A DNA stretch of 64,000 nucleotides from Bacteroidales bacterium (GTDB lineage: Bacteria; Bacteroidota; Bacteroidia; Bacteroidales; Lentimicrobiaceae): positions 1 through 64,000 of the forward strand of contig JAEUTG010000020.1 of assembly GCA_016788045.1 (NCBI GenBank), read 5' to 3'. Shown in pieces: positions 46,212-54,841 of the stretch. The position numbers were made by a program, and so were the translations under genes. The first letter of the stretch is position 1. Every line of letters begins with the position of its first letter. The notes under the pieces were generated by a model that worked only from the letters and a program-made list of their open reading frames with translations, did not search any database and had not been told where the DNA came from.

Positions 46212-46219
46212 TACTTTTG
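46212..46219 (+). promoter_or_regulatory. Putative -7 element of aspA
   Basis: TACTTTTG matches TAnnTTTG only 4 bases before the ATG at 46224. If used, transcription would begin at or just inside the start codon, that is, leaderless. The match could be chance. Confidence 0.35.
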
Positions 46220-46223
46220 AAGC

Positions 46224-47663
46224 ATGCAACAAAGAACAGAAACCGATTCTCTCGGCAGCCGGCAGGTTCCTGAGGATGCCCTTTATGGAATTCATGCCAT
46301 CCGGGCCAGAGAGAACTTTCCTGACTTTACCCCTTTTCACATAGAGTGGTATCAAGCCATGGGACTGGTTAAACAGGCGTGTTTTCTGGCCGCCGGCTCC
46401 TATTTCAGGGCACTCGGAAAAAAGTTCAGCAATCAGCCACTGCCTGTGAGGACCATTCCACAGCCTGTTATCGATTCCATGATCCTGGCTGCGTCGGAAG
46501 TGGCCCGGGGAAAATTCTTCGATCACTTCATCGTTCCCGCTGTCAGCGGAGGTGCCGGTACCAGCATCAACATGAATGTGAATGAAATTATTGCCAATGC
46601 AGCCTTGCGCTCGCTGGGCAACAAGCCGGGAGATTACCGGCTGATTGATCCGACCGAAGATGCCAATGTTTACCAGAGTACCAACGATGTAGTGCCGACT
46701 GCACTGAAGGTTGCCCTGATGCTGTTGCTCAATGAGCTTGAATCTGCCATCAACAGACTTCGCGAAGAATTTGAGGAGCTTGAAGGCCGGTACAGGGACT
46801 CTCTGAGGGTTGGTTATACACAAATGCAGGAAGCCGTCCCCTCTTCTTACGGAAAGCTGTTCTCCAATTACAGTGATGCGCTTTCCCGTGACTGGTGGCG
46901 GGTCTCCAAATGCTTTGAACGGATTAAGGTGGTCAATCTTGGCGGCAGCGCTATAGGAACCTCGGCTGCTGTCCCCAGGTATTTCGTGATGGAAGTGGTT
47001 CAGCATCTGCAGCAGATCACAGGCCTGCCGGTCACCAGAGGAGAAAACCTGACCGATACCACGAGCAACCTGGATGCACTCGTAGAGGTTCATGCTACGA
47101 TCAAAGCCCATGCTGTAAATCTGGAGAAAATGGTGAATGACCTCAGGCTGCTGGCATCAGACATTGGTGGTGCCGGTATCTGCATTCCACAGCAACAGGT
47201 TGGAAGTTCCATCATGCCGGGTAAGGTTAATCCGGTGATTCCTGAGTTTGTGATCAGCTCTGCGCATCAGGTTTATGCCAACGATCAACTGGTTTCAGCA
47301 TTAAGTGCGCAGGGTTGCCTTGAACTGAATGCCTATCTGCCGTTAATCGGATATGCCATGATTCAGAGTGTTAAACTGTTGATTGGATCATGCAACACCA
47401 TGGCTGAAAATCTGGTGAAAGGTCTGGAAGTGAACACAGAGGCAAGCCTCCGGCAACTTATGCACAGTCCGGCCATCACGACCATGCTGAGTCCGTATAT
47501 CGGCTACCACAAAGCCGCTGAAGCAGCGAAACTGATGAAATCTGCAGGAAAAAGCATACAGGATGTGAACCGTGAACTGAACTTGATTCCCGCTGAAAAG
47601 CTGGATGAATTGTTAAAACCTGCGAACCTTCTGAAAACAGGCTACACGGTAAATGATCTCTGA
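46224..47663 (+). CDS. aspA: Aspartate ammonia-lyase
   Basis: This 479-residue enzyme reversibly converts aspartate to fumarate and ammonia. It belongs to the fumarase/aspartase superfamily, with VPEDALYGIHAIRARENF at the N-terminus, YQSTNDVVPTALK, and the signature GSSIMPGKVNPVIPEF in the flexible catalytic loop. Length is normal. Its direct neighbour is hydF; aspartase genes also sit in [FeFe]-hydrogenase maturation clusters of other anaerobes, which suggests a link to H-cluster assembly, though general aspartate use is equally possible. Confidence 0.9.
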   Translation: MQQRTETDSLGSRQVPEDALYGIHAIRARENFPDFTPFHIEWYQAMGLVKQACFLAAGSYFRALGKKFSNQPLPVRTIPQPVIDSMILAASEVARGKFFDHFIVPAVSGGAGTSINMNVNEIIANAALRSLGNKPGDYRLIDPTEDANVYQSTNDVVPTALKVALMLLLNELESAINRLREEFEELEGRYRDSLRVGYTQMQEAVPSSYGKLFSNYSDALSRDWWRVSKCFERIKVVNLGGSAIGTSAAVPRYFVMEVVQHLQQITGLPVTRGENLTDTTSNLDALVEVHATIKAHAVNLEKMVNDLRLLASDIGGAGICIPQQQVGSSIMPGKVNPVIPEFVISSAHQVYANDQLVSALSAQGCLELNAYLPLIGYAMIQSVKLLIGSCNTMAENLVKGLEVNTEASLRQLMHSPAITTMLSPYIGYHKAAEAAKLMKSAGKSIQDVNRELNLIPAEKLDELLKPANLLKTGYTVNDL

Positions 47664-47779
47664 AAACGCGACTTTCAGTTGCCGGCTTATTTCAGAAATG
47701 TTCGCCCGGAAAAGAAAGTTTAATTTTTTTCTTATACATGCAGGACTGAATCTTTGAATCTTTGAACCGACCGAAGGGA

Positions 47780-47808
47780 GCCTGCCTGACTGCGTCAGAC
47801 AGACAGGC
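47780..47808. repeat. Imperfect palindrome, related to 34776-34806
   Basis: GCCTG/CAGGC ends and inner CTG/CAG pairs, interrupted by single mismatches, around a CGT loop. It shares GCCTG-CTGACTGC with the element at 34776-34806. Confidence 0.75.
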
Positions 47809-47957
47809 TCAGCAGTTTACCCCCCCCGCTGAAAAAGCGGGGCAAGCTGCCAACGGCGGTGGAAATAAATCCCAGCGCCTCTTCTTCACCACAACAGGCA
47901 CAACAGGACACAATAGGATAACATCAGCTAAGTTATCAGGGTCTGACTTCTGACTTC

Positions 47958-47997
47958 TTTGAATTTTTGAATTTTTGAATCTTTGAATTTTTAAATC
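47958..47997 (+). repeat. Five 8-bp tandem repeats directly before hydF
   Basis: Five units of TTTGAATT or close variants (TTTGAATC, TTTAAATC) fill 40 bases and end 3 bases before the hydF ATG. The array therefore takes the place of the ribosome-binding region. Confidence 0.92.
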
Positions 47998-48000
47998 GAT

Positions 48001-49230
48001 ATGTCGAAAGGGAAAGACGCCAAACCACACATCGGAATATTCGGCCGCAGAAACAACGGCAAGAGTTCGCTGATCAATTATATTTCGGGACAGGAACTGG
48101 CCATTGTTTCTGAGATTGCCGGCACCACCACCGACCCGGTGAAGAAATCTATGGAGATTCCCGGCATAGGGCCGGTTATCATGATTGATACGGCGGGCAT
48201 TGACGATGAGGGCGACCTGGGAAACAAGCGCGTTGCCAAATCCCGTGAGATACTGAAGATCATTGACTCTGCTATCCTCGTGATTACCGGTAATCAATTT
48301 GGTGACTTTGAAGAAAAACTGATTGAATCATTCGAAGATCAGGCTGTTACCTACCTGATTGTTCACAACAAAAGTGATATTGAGCCGCTTGACCCTAAGC
48401 TCCGCAATCATCTCGAAACTACCTTTAAGGTTCCTTTGATTGACTTAAGTGCCAGAACCGGTGCCGACATCCAAGAACTGATCAGTGCTGTCAGGAGCCG
48501 GATTCCGGAATCGGCTTACCGGAGTACGTCGTTGCTGGGCGACCTGATTTCGTATGGGGATTCTGTGTTGTTTATTACACCGATTGATATTGAAGCCCCG
48601 GAAGGCCGGCTCATCCTGCCGCAGGTTCAGGCCATACGTGATGTGCTTGACAACGATGGCATCGCGGTGGTATGCAAGGAAAGGGAGGTGGATGGTTTTA
48701 TAAAAAGAATGAGTCCCCGGCCTTCCCTGGTGGTTACCGACAGCCAGGCCTTTCTGAAAGCCGATGCCGCTGTTCCGAAAGAAATACCTCTGACCAGTTT
48801 CAGCATTCTCCTGGCCCGGCAGCGCGGCGATTTTCAGAATTACCTGAAAGGCACTCCCCAGCTTGCCCATCTTAAAGATGGCAACAGAATTCTTATTCTT
48901 GAGTCATGCACCCATCATGTTTCGTGCGATGATATCGGGAGGGTAAAAATTCCCCGCTGGCTTGGAAACTATTCGGGCAGGAAACTGGAGTATGATTTTG
49001 TGGGCGGGCTGGCTGCCGTTCCCCGTCCGATCACTGATTATGCCATGGTCATTCAATGCGGCGGGTGTATGATTACCCGCAAGCAGATTATCAACAGATT
49101 AAAGCCGGCTGTTGAAGCCGGCATTCCGGTAACCAACTACGGAATGGCCATTGCCTGGGTTCATGGAATTTACAACAGGGCCATTCAGCCTTTTACCGGG
49201 GAACTTTCGGGCCCGGAAATTTACCTCTGA
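48001..49230 (+). CDS. hydF: [FeFe]-hydrogenase H-cluster maturation GTPase HydF
   Basis: HydF is the scaffold that assembles the two-iron subcluster made with HydE and HydG and hands it to HydA. The 409-residue protein has an N-terminal GTPase domain with GRRNNGKSSLINYI, IDTAGIDDEG and NKSD, a dimerisation region, and a C-terminal [4Fe-4S] site with Cys303 and His305 (CTHH), Cys353 and Cys356 (CGGC). The family consensus has a His just before the CxxC; here that residue is Gln352. It sits downstream of aspA. hydE, hydG and hydA are not in the window. Confidence 0.95.
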   Translation: MSKGKDAKPHIGIFGRRNNGKSSLINYISGQELAIVSEIAGTTTDPVKKSMEIPGIGPVIMIDTAGIDDEGDLGNKRVAKSREILKIIDSAILVITGNQFGDFEEKLIESFEDQAVTYLIVHNKSDIEPLDPKLRNHLETTFKVPLIDLSARTGADIQELISAVRSRIPESAYRSTSLLGDLISYGDSVLFITPIDIEAPEGRLILPQVQAIRDVLDNDGIAVVCKEREVDGFIKRMSPRPSLVVTDSQAFLKADAAVPKEIPLTSFSILLARQRGDFQNYLKGTPQLAHLKDGNRILILESCTHHVSCDDIGRVKIPRWLGNYSGRKLEYDFVGGLAAVPRPITDYAMVIQCGGCMITRKQIINRLKPAVEAGIPVTNYGMAIAWVHGIYNRAIQPFTGELSGPEIYL

Positions 49231-49313
49231 GCCCGGTCCAAAGAATAATTCATGCTCAAACGCGGGCTATTAAAATCAGATTGCACGAATTCAACACTTT
49301 AAAAATCAATTAC

Positions 49314-50015
49314 ATGAACATAGTCATAACTGGGGCATCCTCTGGCGTTGGGCGTGAAACCGCCCGGGTGCTGGCAGCCGTTTCGGGCAACAGGCTGCTG
49401 GTCGTCGCCAGAAACCTGATGAAAATTCAGGCCCTGGCCGGAGAATGTAACCTGAAGAAACAGGAAACCGTTGTTCAACCCTTGCAGTTTGATCTTGGCA
49501 ATGGCAGTTTTGAAGAACTGGCACTCCAGGTCAATCGTCAGCTGGGCAAAATCGATATTCTTATCAACAATGCCGGATTATTGCTGAATAAGCCTTTCGG
49601 AAGTATCTCAGCATCAGAATTTGATGGGATATTCAATGTAAATGTCAGGGCTCCGTTTATGCTCACCCAGGCCTTACTCCCTTTGCTGAAAGAAGGGTCG
49701 CATGTGTTGAACATCGGCAGCATGGGTGGTGTACAGGGTAGCGTAAAATTTCCAGGCCTCTCGGTATACAGCGCCAGTAAAGGTGCCCTTTCGGTGCTGA
49801 CAGAATGCCTTGCTGCAGAACTGGAAGAGAGAAAGATTGCTGTGAATTGTCTGGCTTTTGGTTCCGTACAAACAGAGATGCTGGCTAAGGCATTCCCGGG
49901 CTATGAAGCCTTGACTACAGCCACCGCCATGGGAGAATTTGTCGCCGATTTCGCCATGAAAGGTCACAAACTTTTTAATGGCAAAGTTTTACCTGTATCT
50001 TTGTCAACCCCATAA
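49314..50015 (+). CDS. SDR family oxidoreductase
   Basis: This 233-residue classical short-chain dehydrogenase has the cofactor motif TGASSGVGRETARVLA, NNAGLLLNKPFG, and the catalytic YSASKGALSVL (YxxxK) preceded by a serine in LNIGSMGGVQGSVKF. Cofactor preference and substrate are not apparent; such enzymes often reduce beta-ketoacyl groups or carbonyls. I chose the ATG at 49314 over one at 49281, as it begins the Rossmann strand directly. Confidence 0.9.
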   Translation: MNIVITGASSGVGRETARVLAAVSGNRLLVVARNLMKIQALAGECNLKKQETVVQPLQFDLGNGSFEELALQVNRQLGKIDILINNAGLLLNKPFGSISASEFDGIFNVNVRAPFMLTQALLPLLKEGSHVLNIGSMGGVQGSVKFPGLSVYSASKGALSVLTECLAAELEERKIAVNCLAFGSVQTEMLAKAFPGYEALTTATAMGEFVADFAMKGHKLFNGKVLPVSLSTP

Positions 50016-50028
50016 ACAAAGAAACAAG

Positions 50029-50451
50029 GTGTTGCCATCTTCAGCAGAATGTATTGCAAAAACAGGCATTGTTGAGCGCATCGACAACGATAGGATTTAT
50101 GTCACCATCACTGCTGTGAGCGCCTGTGCCTCCTGTCAGGTGAATGGCTACTGCAATTCAGGGGATACTTCGGCAAAGGTGATCGAAATTCCCAGAGCTG
50201 AAGCTCCGGAAGTGAAACCCGGACAGTTTGTTAATGTTAGTATGAAAGCATCCAATGGAAACCTGGCAGTTTTTTTTGGTTATGTGCTTCCGTTGCTGAT
50301 ATTGATTGCCTCATTGCTGATTTTAATTAATTTTACCACCGAAGGTTTCGCCGGTTTGTTATCGCTGGCGATGTTAATTCCTTATTATGCCGGACTTTAC
50401 GCGTTCAGAAAACACCTGGACCGTCGTTTCCGGTTTTCGGTTGAACCCTAA
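50029..50451 (+). CDS. rseC: RseC/SoxR-reducing-system family protein
   Basis: The 140-residue inner-membrane protein has the cysteine motif ACASCQVNGYC in its N-terminal part and two membrane helices (VFFGYVLPLLILIASLLILI and AGLLSLAMLIPYYAGLYAF). RseC-like proteins accompany Rnf complexes and take part in SoxR reduction in enterobacteria. The best start is a GTG at 50029 after AAACAAGG; an ATG at 49978 would overlap the SDR gene. In other Bacteroidota the gene lies directly before rnfB, but here a 1047-residue secreted-protein gene separates them. Confidence 0.85.
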   Translation: MLPSSAECIAKTGIVERIDNDRIYVTITAVSACASCQVNGYCNSGDTSAKVIEIPRAEAPEVKPGQFVNVSMKASNGNLAVFFGYVLPLLILIASLLILINFTTEGFAGLLSLAMLIPYYAGLYAFRKHLDRRFRFSVEP

Positions 50452-50481
50452 TTATCACACAAATTCACACACACACTCACC

Positions 50482-53400
50482 ATGATCATGAAGTTACTAT
50501 TCTCAACACTTATCCTGTTGCTTGGATTTGGCTTGCTTGGTTCAGCACAGCAGGAGGTTTACTCCCCGGCTGAAGTATCGCAGGCTGTTTATTTCGATGT
50601 TTCACCACCCTTGCGCGACATGCCTGTTCTTCCATCGGGAAAACGCGATGGTAGCTGGAAAGACGGCGTTGTAAAGAACAAACTCAACATGCCTGAACAC
50701 AGAAATCTGCCATTGCCCGAAGCCACAGAGGAAGATTTCAGGGGTGCACAGACTTTGCAGGGCAACCGCTCCAGTGAGTTGCTGCTGAGTGTCAATGGTG
50801 TGGGCAATGTTGATTTCGTTTTGCCGCCTGATACCCAGGGTGATGTTGGGCCTAACCACTACATGCAGATGGTGAACCTCTCTTTTGCCATCTGGAACAA
50901 GTCAGGTACCCTCCTTTACGGACCGGTCGATAACAAAACACTGTGGAACGGATTTCCGGGTCCATGGTCAGGCTCCAACGACGGAGATCCCATTGTGCTC
51001 TACGATGAGCAGGCCGACCGCTGGATTGCCAGCCAGTTTGCCCTGCCGAACTATCCCAATGGCCCTTTTTATGAACTGATTGCTGTTTCTCAGACTCCCG
51101 ATCCCCTGGGAGCGTGGTACAGGTATGCTTTTACCTTCACCAACATGCCTGATTATCCAAAACTTGGCGTTTGGCACGATGGCTATTACCTGGCTGTCAA
51201 TTCATTTTCATCGGGTAGCCTCAACTGGGCAGGAACCGGTGTAGCCGCGCTCGATCGTACGAAAATGCTCGCGGGAGATCCAACCGCATCCATGATTTTC
51301 TTCACTACCCCCTCAGGCGGTGATCCATCGACTTTCCAGCCGGCTGACTGTGACGGAATGCCTGCCCCTGAAGGCAGCCCGGCATTGTTCGGATATGTCA
51401 GGGATGGCAGCCCCGACAGGTTTGTCTTGTATACCCTCGATGCAGACTGGACCACCCCTTCAAATTCAACCTTTTCGCAACTGGTTACCATACCGGTTCA
51501 GTCATACAGTTCAAACATCTCCGGTATCCCTCAGCAAGGGACTTCCACCACCCTGCAAGCAATCAGCGACCGGCTTATGTACCGGTTACAATACAGGAAC
51601 TTCGGATCCTACCAGTCAATGGTTACCAATCATACCGTGAATGTCTCCGGACACGCCGGTGTGCGCTGGTATGAGTTCCGGAATTCAGGTTCAGGCTGGC
51701 AGATTTACCAGCAGGGAACCTACTCCCCCGATAACTCTTCCCGCTGGATGGGTTCCATTGCCATGAACAGCTACGGGGACATCGCACTGGGTTATTCAAT
51801 CTCTTCATCAAGTATGTACCCGTCAATCCGGTATACCGGGCGCAGGGCCTCAGATCCTCTGGGAACCATGACCTTTGCTGAACAGGAGATAATTGCCGGC
51901 GGGGGAGCCCAAACCTCTTTCTACCAGCGATGGGGAGATTACAGCATGATGTCGGTGGACCCTGCAGCTGATACAGTTTTCTGGTACACCCAGGAGTATT
52001 ATACCAGTACCAGCGATCAGAACTGGAAAACCCGGATCGGTTCCTTCACTTTTGGTCAGCCACTGGTGGCTGTCGCATCTGCATTTCCCAACACCATCTG
52101 TGCCGGTTCGCCGGTTCAGCTGAATGTTCAGGTAACCGGTGGCGGATCTGGCGATACCTATTCATGGGTTTCTGAACCTGCCGGGTTCACCAGCGATATC
52201 CGCAATCCACAGGTTTCCCCTGAAGTTACAACCGTTTACACTGTAACCATTACCAGCGGCGGAGCCTCAACTTCATCCTCGGTAACAGTGAATGTACATC
52301 CCCTGCCTTCGGTAGTTGCACCCGGCGACCTCACCATCTGTGCCGGATCTGACGTTACACTTAACTCGTTTGCCCAGAATCAGGATTCGCTGCAATGGGT
52401 AACCGCCGGTGATGGTACTTTTGAAGATCAGAACGCAGCACGGTCAGATTATTATCCTGGTCCTCAGGATATCGCCAACGGAAGTGTGCTGCTCACCGTA
52501 ACCGCTTTCAGCGATTTTGGTTGTCCTGAATCTTCCGATGAAGTGATGCTTACCATTGCATCGCCGGCTACTGTTGAGGCAGGTGAACCAATTGAAACCT
52601 GCAATGCTGAACCTATCCTGCTTTCGGCCTCTGCATCGGGTTTCAGCAGCCTATTATGGACAACTTCAGGAACTGGGACTTTTGACAACAATTCCATCCT
52701 TGATGCTTCCTACACTCCCAGCACCGCCGACATTGAGTCTGGTACTGTTGAAATCACCCTGAATGTTTCGGGCGTTGCTCCCTGTTCAGATGTTGCCGAT
52801 GCCCTTACTCTGACATTCCATCAACCGGCTCAGGTGAATGCCGGTGAAGACTTCAGCATCTGCAGCGGACAGACCATCAGCCTCAATGCAGCCGGATCGG
52901 GCTACGAAACGATTGAATGGAGCTCAGGCGGGGATGGACAGTTTTCTGCAACAAACACCCTCGTCACAACCTACACCCCGGGGGCTGATGATCTGGCAGC
53001 CGGCGGAGTCAGTTTTGTCATTACAGCGGAAGGAAACCCGCTTTGTGCAGAAACATCCGACGAACTTGCAGTTGAAATTTATCCTTTGTCACAGGCTTCT
53101 GCCGGCAATGATACCACCATCTGTAAAACTGCCTCCCTGCAGGTCGGGGGAAGTGCGACCCATGCATCTTCCGTGTTGTGGACAACTTCCGGAAACGGGA
53201 CCTTTGACAATGCCAACCTTTACAACACACGTTATCTTCCGGGTACACAGGATACCATTCAGGGTACTGTAACCCTCACCTTCACCGTGGTCAATGAATA
53301 CGGCTGCGGCAATACCGTGGCCAACAGAAACATTACGTTTGCTCCCTGTGTCGGAATTGAAGATCCGGGAAAACCTTCCATCAGGGTTATCCCGAATCCG

Positions 53401-53625
53401 ACTGACGGAAAGTTTGTGGTGGAAGTAAGTGGCATGAATGCAGGTGAAAACATCAGACTGCAGGTTGCCGACTTCAGGGGATCCAAAGTTATTGATCAGG
53501 AATACCTGAATGTACCTGCTGTTTTCAGGACTACCCTGGATTTGTCGGGCAGAACAAAAGGAGTGTACATGATGAAGATCCTCTTTGGTAATCAGACTGC
53601 AGAAACCAAGGTGGTACTTCAATAG
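50482..53625 (+). CDS. Large secreted protein with repeated Ig/PKD-like domains and T9SS sorting domain
   Basis: The 1047-residue protein has a signal peptide (KLLFSTLILLLGFGLLGSAQ), an N-terminal ~500-residue region with no family I recognise (rich in GPNHYMQMVNLSFAIWNKSG-like beta segments), then five related Ig-like domains, each starting with a TIC-AGS, AGEP, AGED or AGND cysteine motif and containing WTTSGTGTFDN-type strands. It ends in a T9SS type A domain (SIRVIPNPTDGKFVVEVSG). It is probably a cell-surface structural or binding protein. It lies between rseC and rnfB, where no such gene is expected. Confidence 0.85.
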   Translation: MIMKLLFSTLILLLGFGLLGSAQQEVYSPAEVSQAVYFDVSPPLRDMPVLPSGKRDGSWKDGVVKNKLNMPEHRNLPLPEATEEDFRGAQTLQGNRSSELLLSVNGVGNVDFVLPPDTQGDVGPNHYMQMVNLSFAIWNKSGTLLYGPVDNKTLWNGFPGPWSGSNDGDPIVLYDEQADRWIASQFALPNYPNGPFYELIAVSQTPDPLGAWYRYAFTFTNMPDYPKLGVWHDGYYLAVNSFSSGSLNWAGTGVAALDRTKMLAGDPTASMIFFTTPSGGDPSTFQPADCDGMPAPEGSPALFGYVRDGSPDRFVLYTLDADWTTPSNSTFSQLVTIPVQSYSSNISGIPQQGTSTTLQAISDRLMYRLQYRNFGSYQSMVTNHTVNVSGHAGVRWYEFRNSGSGWQIYQQGTYSPDNSSRWMGSIAMNSYGDIALGYSISSSSMYPSIRYTGRRASDPLGTMTFAEQEIIAGGGAQTSFYQRWGDYSMMSVDPAADTVFWYTQEYYTSTSDQNWKTRIGSFTFGQPLVAVASAFPNTICAGSPVQLNVQVTGGGSGDTYSWVSEPAGFTSDIRNPQVSPEVTTVYTVTITSGGASTSSSVTVNVHPLPSVVAPGDLTICAGSDVTLNSFAQNQDSLQWVTAGDGTFEDQNAARSDYYPGPQDIANGSVLLTVTAFSDFGCPESSDEVMLTIASPATVEAGEPIETCNAEPILLSASASGFSSLLWTTSGTGTFDNNSILDASYTPSTADIESGTVEITLNVSGVAPCSDVADALTLTFHQPAQVNAGEDFSICSGQTISLNAAGSGYETIEWSSGGDGQFSATNTLVTTYTPGADDLAAGGVSFVITAEGNPLCAETSDELAVEIYPLSQASAGNDTTICKTASLQVGGSATHASSVLWTTSGNGTFDNANLYNTRYLPGTQDTIQGTVTLTFTVVNEYGCGNTVANRNITFAPCVGIEDPGKPSIRVIPNPTDGKFVVEVSGMNAGENIRLQVADFRGSKVIDQEYLNVPAVFRTTLDLSGRTKGVYMMKILFGNQTAETKVVLQ

Positions 53626-53645
53626 CATTTTTCAGCTGCAAACAG

Positions 53646-53677
53646 AAAGCCGGCATGTGAATGCCGGTTTTTTTTTA
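53646..53677 (+). terminator. Intrinsic terminator after the large T9SS gene
   Basis: CCGGCAT (53650-53656) pairs with ATGCCGG (53661-53667) around a 4-base loop, followed by nine T residues. It separates this gene from the rnf promoter. Confidence 0.88.
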
Positions 53678-53856
53678 CCCTGAATCCAAACTATTTATAT
53701 TGCTTCTAAATAAAATTCTTAAATATTGATTTTCAGGGTTTAGTATTTTTAGTATCTAGTTATTTGTATTTTAAAAATTCGTAGTGTATTGATAAACAGC
53801 AGATTATACTAATGTCTTTTTTTACGGTTATTGAAACAGCTTTTTTTATTTGTTGC

Positions 53857-53864
53857 TACATTTG
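53857..53864 (+). promoter_or_regulatory. Putative -7 element of the rnf operon
   Basis: TACATTTG matches TAnnTTTG within the AT-rich 299-base gap before rnfB. A TTG lies 23 bases upstream, slightly beyond the usual distance. The predicted leader is about 53 bases. Confidence 0.5.
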
Positions 53865-53924
53865 TCACGTTCTGAAGCTATCAGAATGAGACAGGGGAAT
53901 ATCAAATTATAAAAGGAGCCAGCC

Positions 53925-54797
53925 GTGGACAATACCTTGTTATTTGCAGTAATTTCATTAAGTGCAATCGGAGTGATTTCAGCGATAATTCTCTATTTCG
54001 TTGCACAGAAATTCAGGGTAATAGAAGATCCCAGAATCGATATTGTAGCTGAACTGTTGCCCGGTGCCAATTGCGGAGGATGCGGATTGGCCGGATGCCG
54101 TGCTTTCGCAGAGGAGGTAGTACGTACGGAAGACCTGTCAAAACTTAATTGCCCGGTGAGCAGCAGTGAAGCCATGAAACAGATAGCGGCTGCCATGGGT
54201 CTTGAAGCTGCGGAGAAGGATCCTTTGATTGCAGTTGTCCGCTGTAATGGCAGCAGGGCAAACGCCCCGCAGAAAGTGATTTACGACAGTGCAGGTTCGT
54301 GTGCCTTTGCCCATTCACTTTCGTCCGGCGAGAGCGGCTGTCCGAACGGTTGCCTGGGTTATGGCGATTGTGTGGTTTCCTGCAAGTTTGATGCGATTTA
54401 TATCGATGCTGTTACCGGTTTGCCCGTTGTCAGCGATGAGCATTGTGTTGCCTGCGGAGCCTGTGTAACCGCCTGTCCGAGAAGCATCATCGAATTAAGG
54501 TCCAAAGGGAAGAAAGACAGGCGTATTTATGTCTCCTGTGTCAATACGGAGAAAGGTGGTCCTGCGAAGAAAAATTGTTCGGTAGCCTGTATCGGTTGCG
54601 GCAAATGCGTGAAGGAGTGTCCTTATGAAGCCATTACCCTTGTAAATAACCTCGCATACATTGATTACAATAAATGCCGGTTATGCCGGAAGTGTGAACC
54701 TGTTTGTCCGACGGGCGCTATTCTTGAGACCAATTTCCCGCCCAGGAAGGAAAAACCTGCTGAACCTGCAAGCGTAGCTGATACGGCAGAAGCCTGA
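53925..54797 (+). CDS. rnfB: Rnf electron transport complex subunit B
   Basis: RnfB accepts electrons from reduced ferredoxin in the Rnf complex, which couples ferredoxin oxidation and NAD+ reduction to Na+ or H+ export. The 290-residue protein has an N-terminal membrane helix, the 4-Cys domain NCGGCGLAGCRAFAEEVV around residue 50, then ferredoxin-type clusters in CVACGACVTACP, CIGCGKCVKECP and CRLCRKCEPVCP. It starts at a GTG supported by an AAAAGGAG ribosome-binding site. It opens the operon B-C-D-G-E-A. Confidence 0.94.
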   Translation: MDNTLLFAVISLSAIGVISAIILYFVAQKFRVIEDPRIDIVAELLPGANCGGCGLAGCRAFAEEVVRTEDLSKLNCPVSSSEAMKQIAAAMGLEAAEKDPLIAVVRCNGSRANAPQKVIYDSAGSCAFAHSLSSGESGCPNGCLGYGDCVVSCKFDAIYIDAVTGLPVVSDEHCVACGACVTACPRSIIELRSKGKKDRRIYVSCVNTEKGGPAKKNCSVACIGCGKCVKECPYEAITLVNNLAYIDYNKCRLCRKCEPVCPTGAILETNFPPRKEKPAEPASVADTAEA

Positions 54798-54841
54798 TTC
54801 ATCATCCGACTACCGAAATTAATCCATGGAGGATCTTACTA

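Larger units (their letters stand above)
47664..48000. other. Gene-free stretch between aspA and hydF with several repeats
   Basis: These 337 bases hold TTTGAATC-type units at 47752-47767, an imperfect palindrome at 47780-47808, an eight-C run with a CCCCGCT/AGCGGGG hairpin (47820-47842), and an octamer array just before hydF (47958-47997). I see no coding frame to support and no TAnnTTTG promoter. Confidence 0.75.

Noticed and set aside
46167..47111. Long antisense open frame (314 codons) opposite aspA
   Set aside because: It is fully inside a clear aspartase gene on the other strand and shows no family motif.
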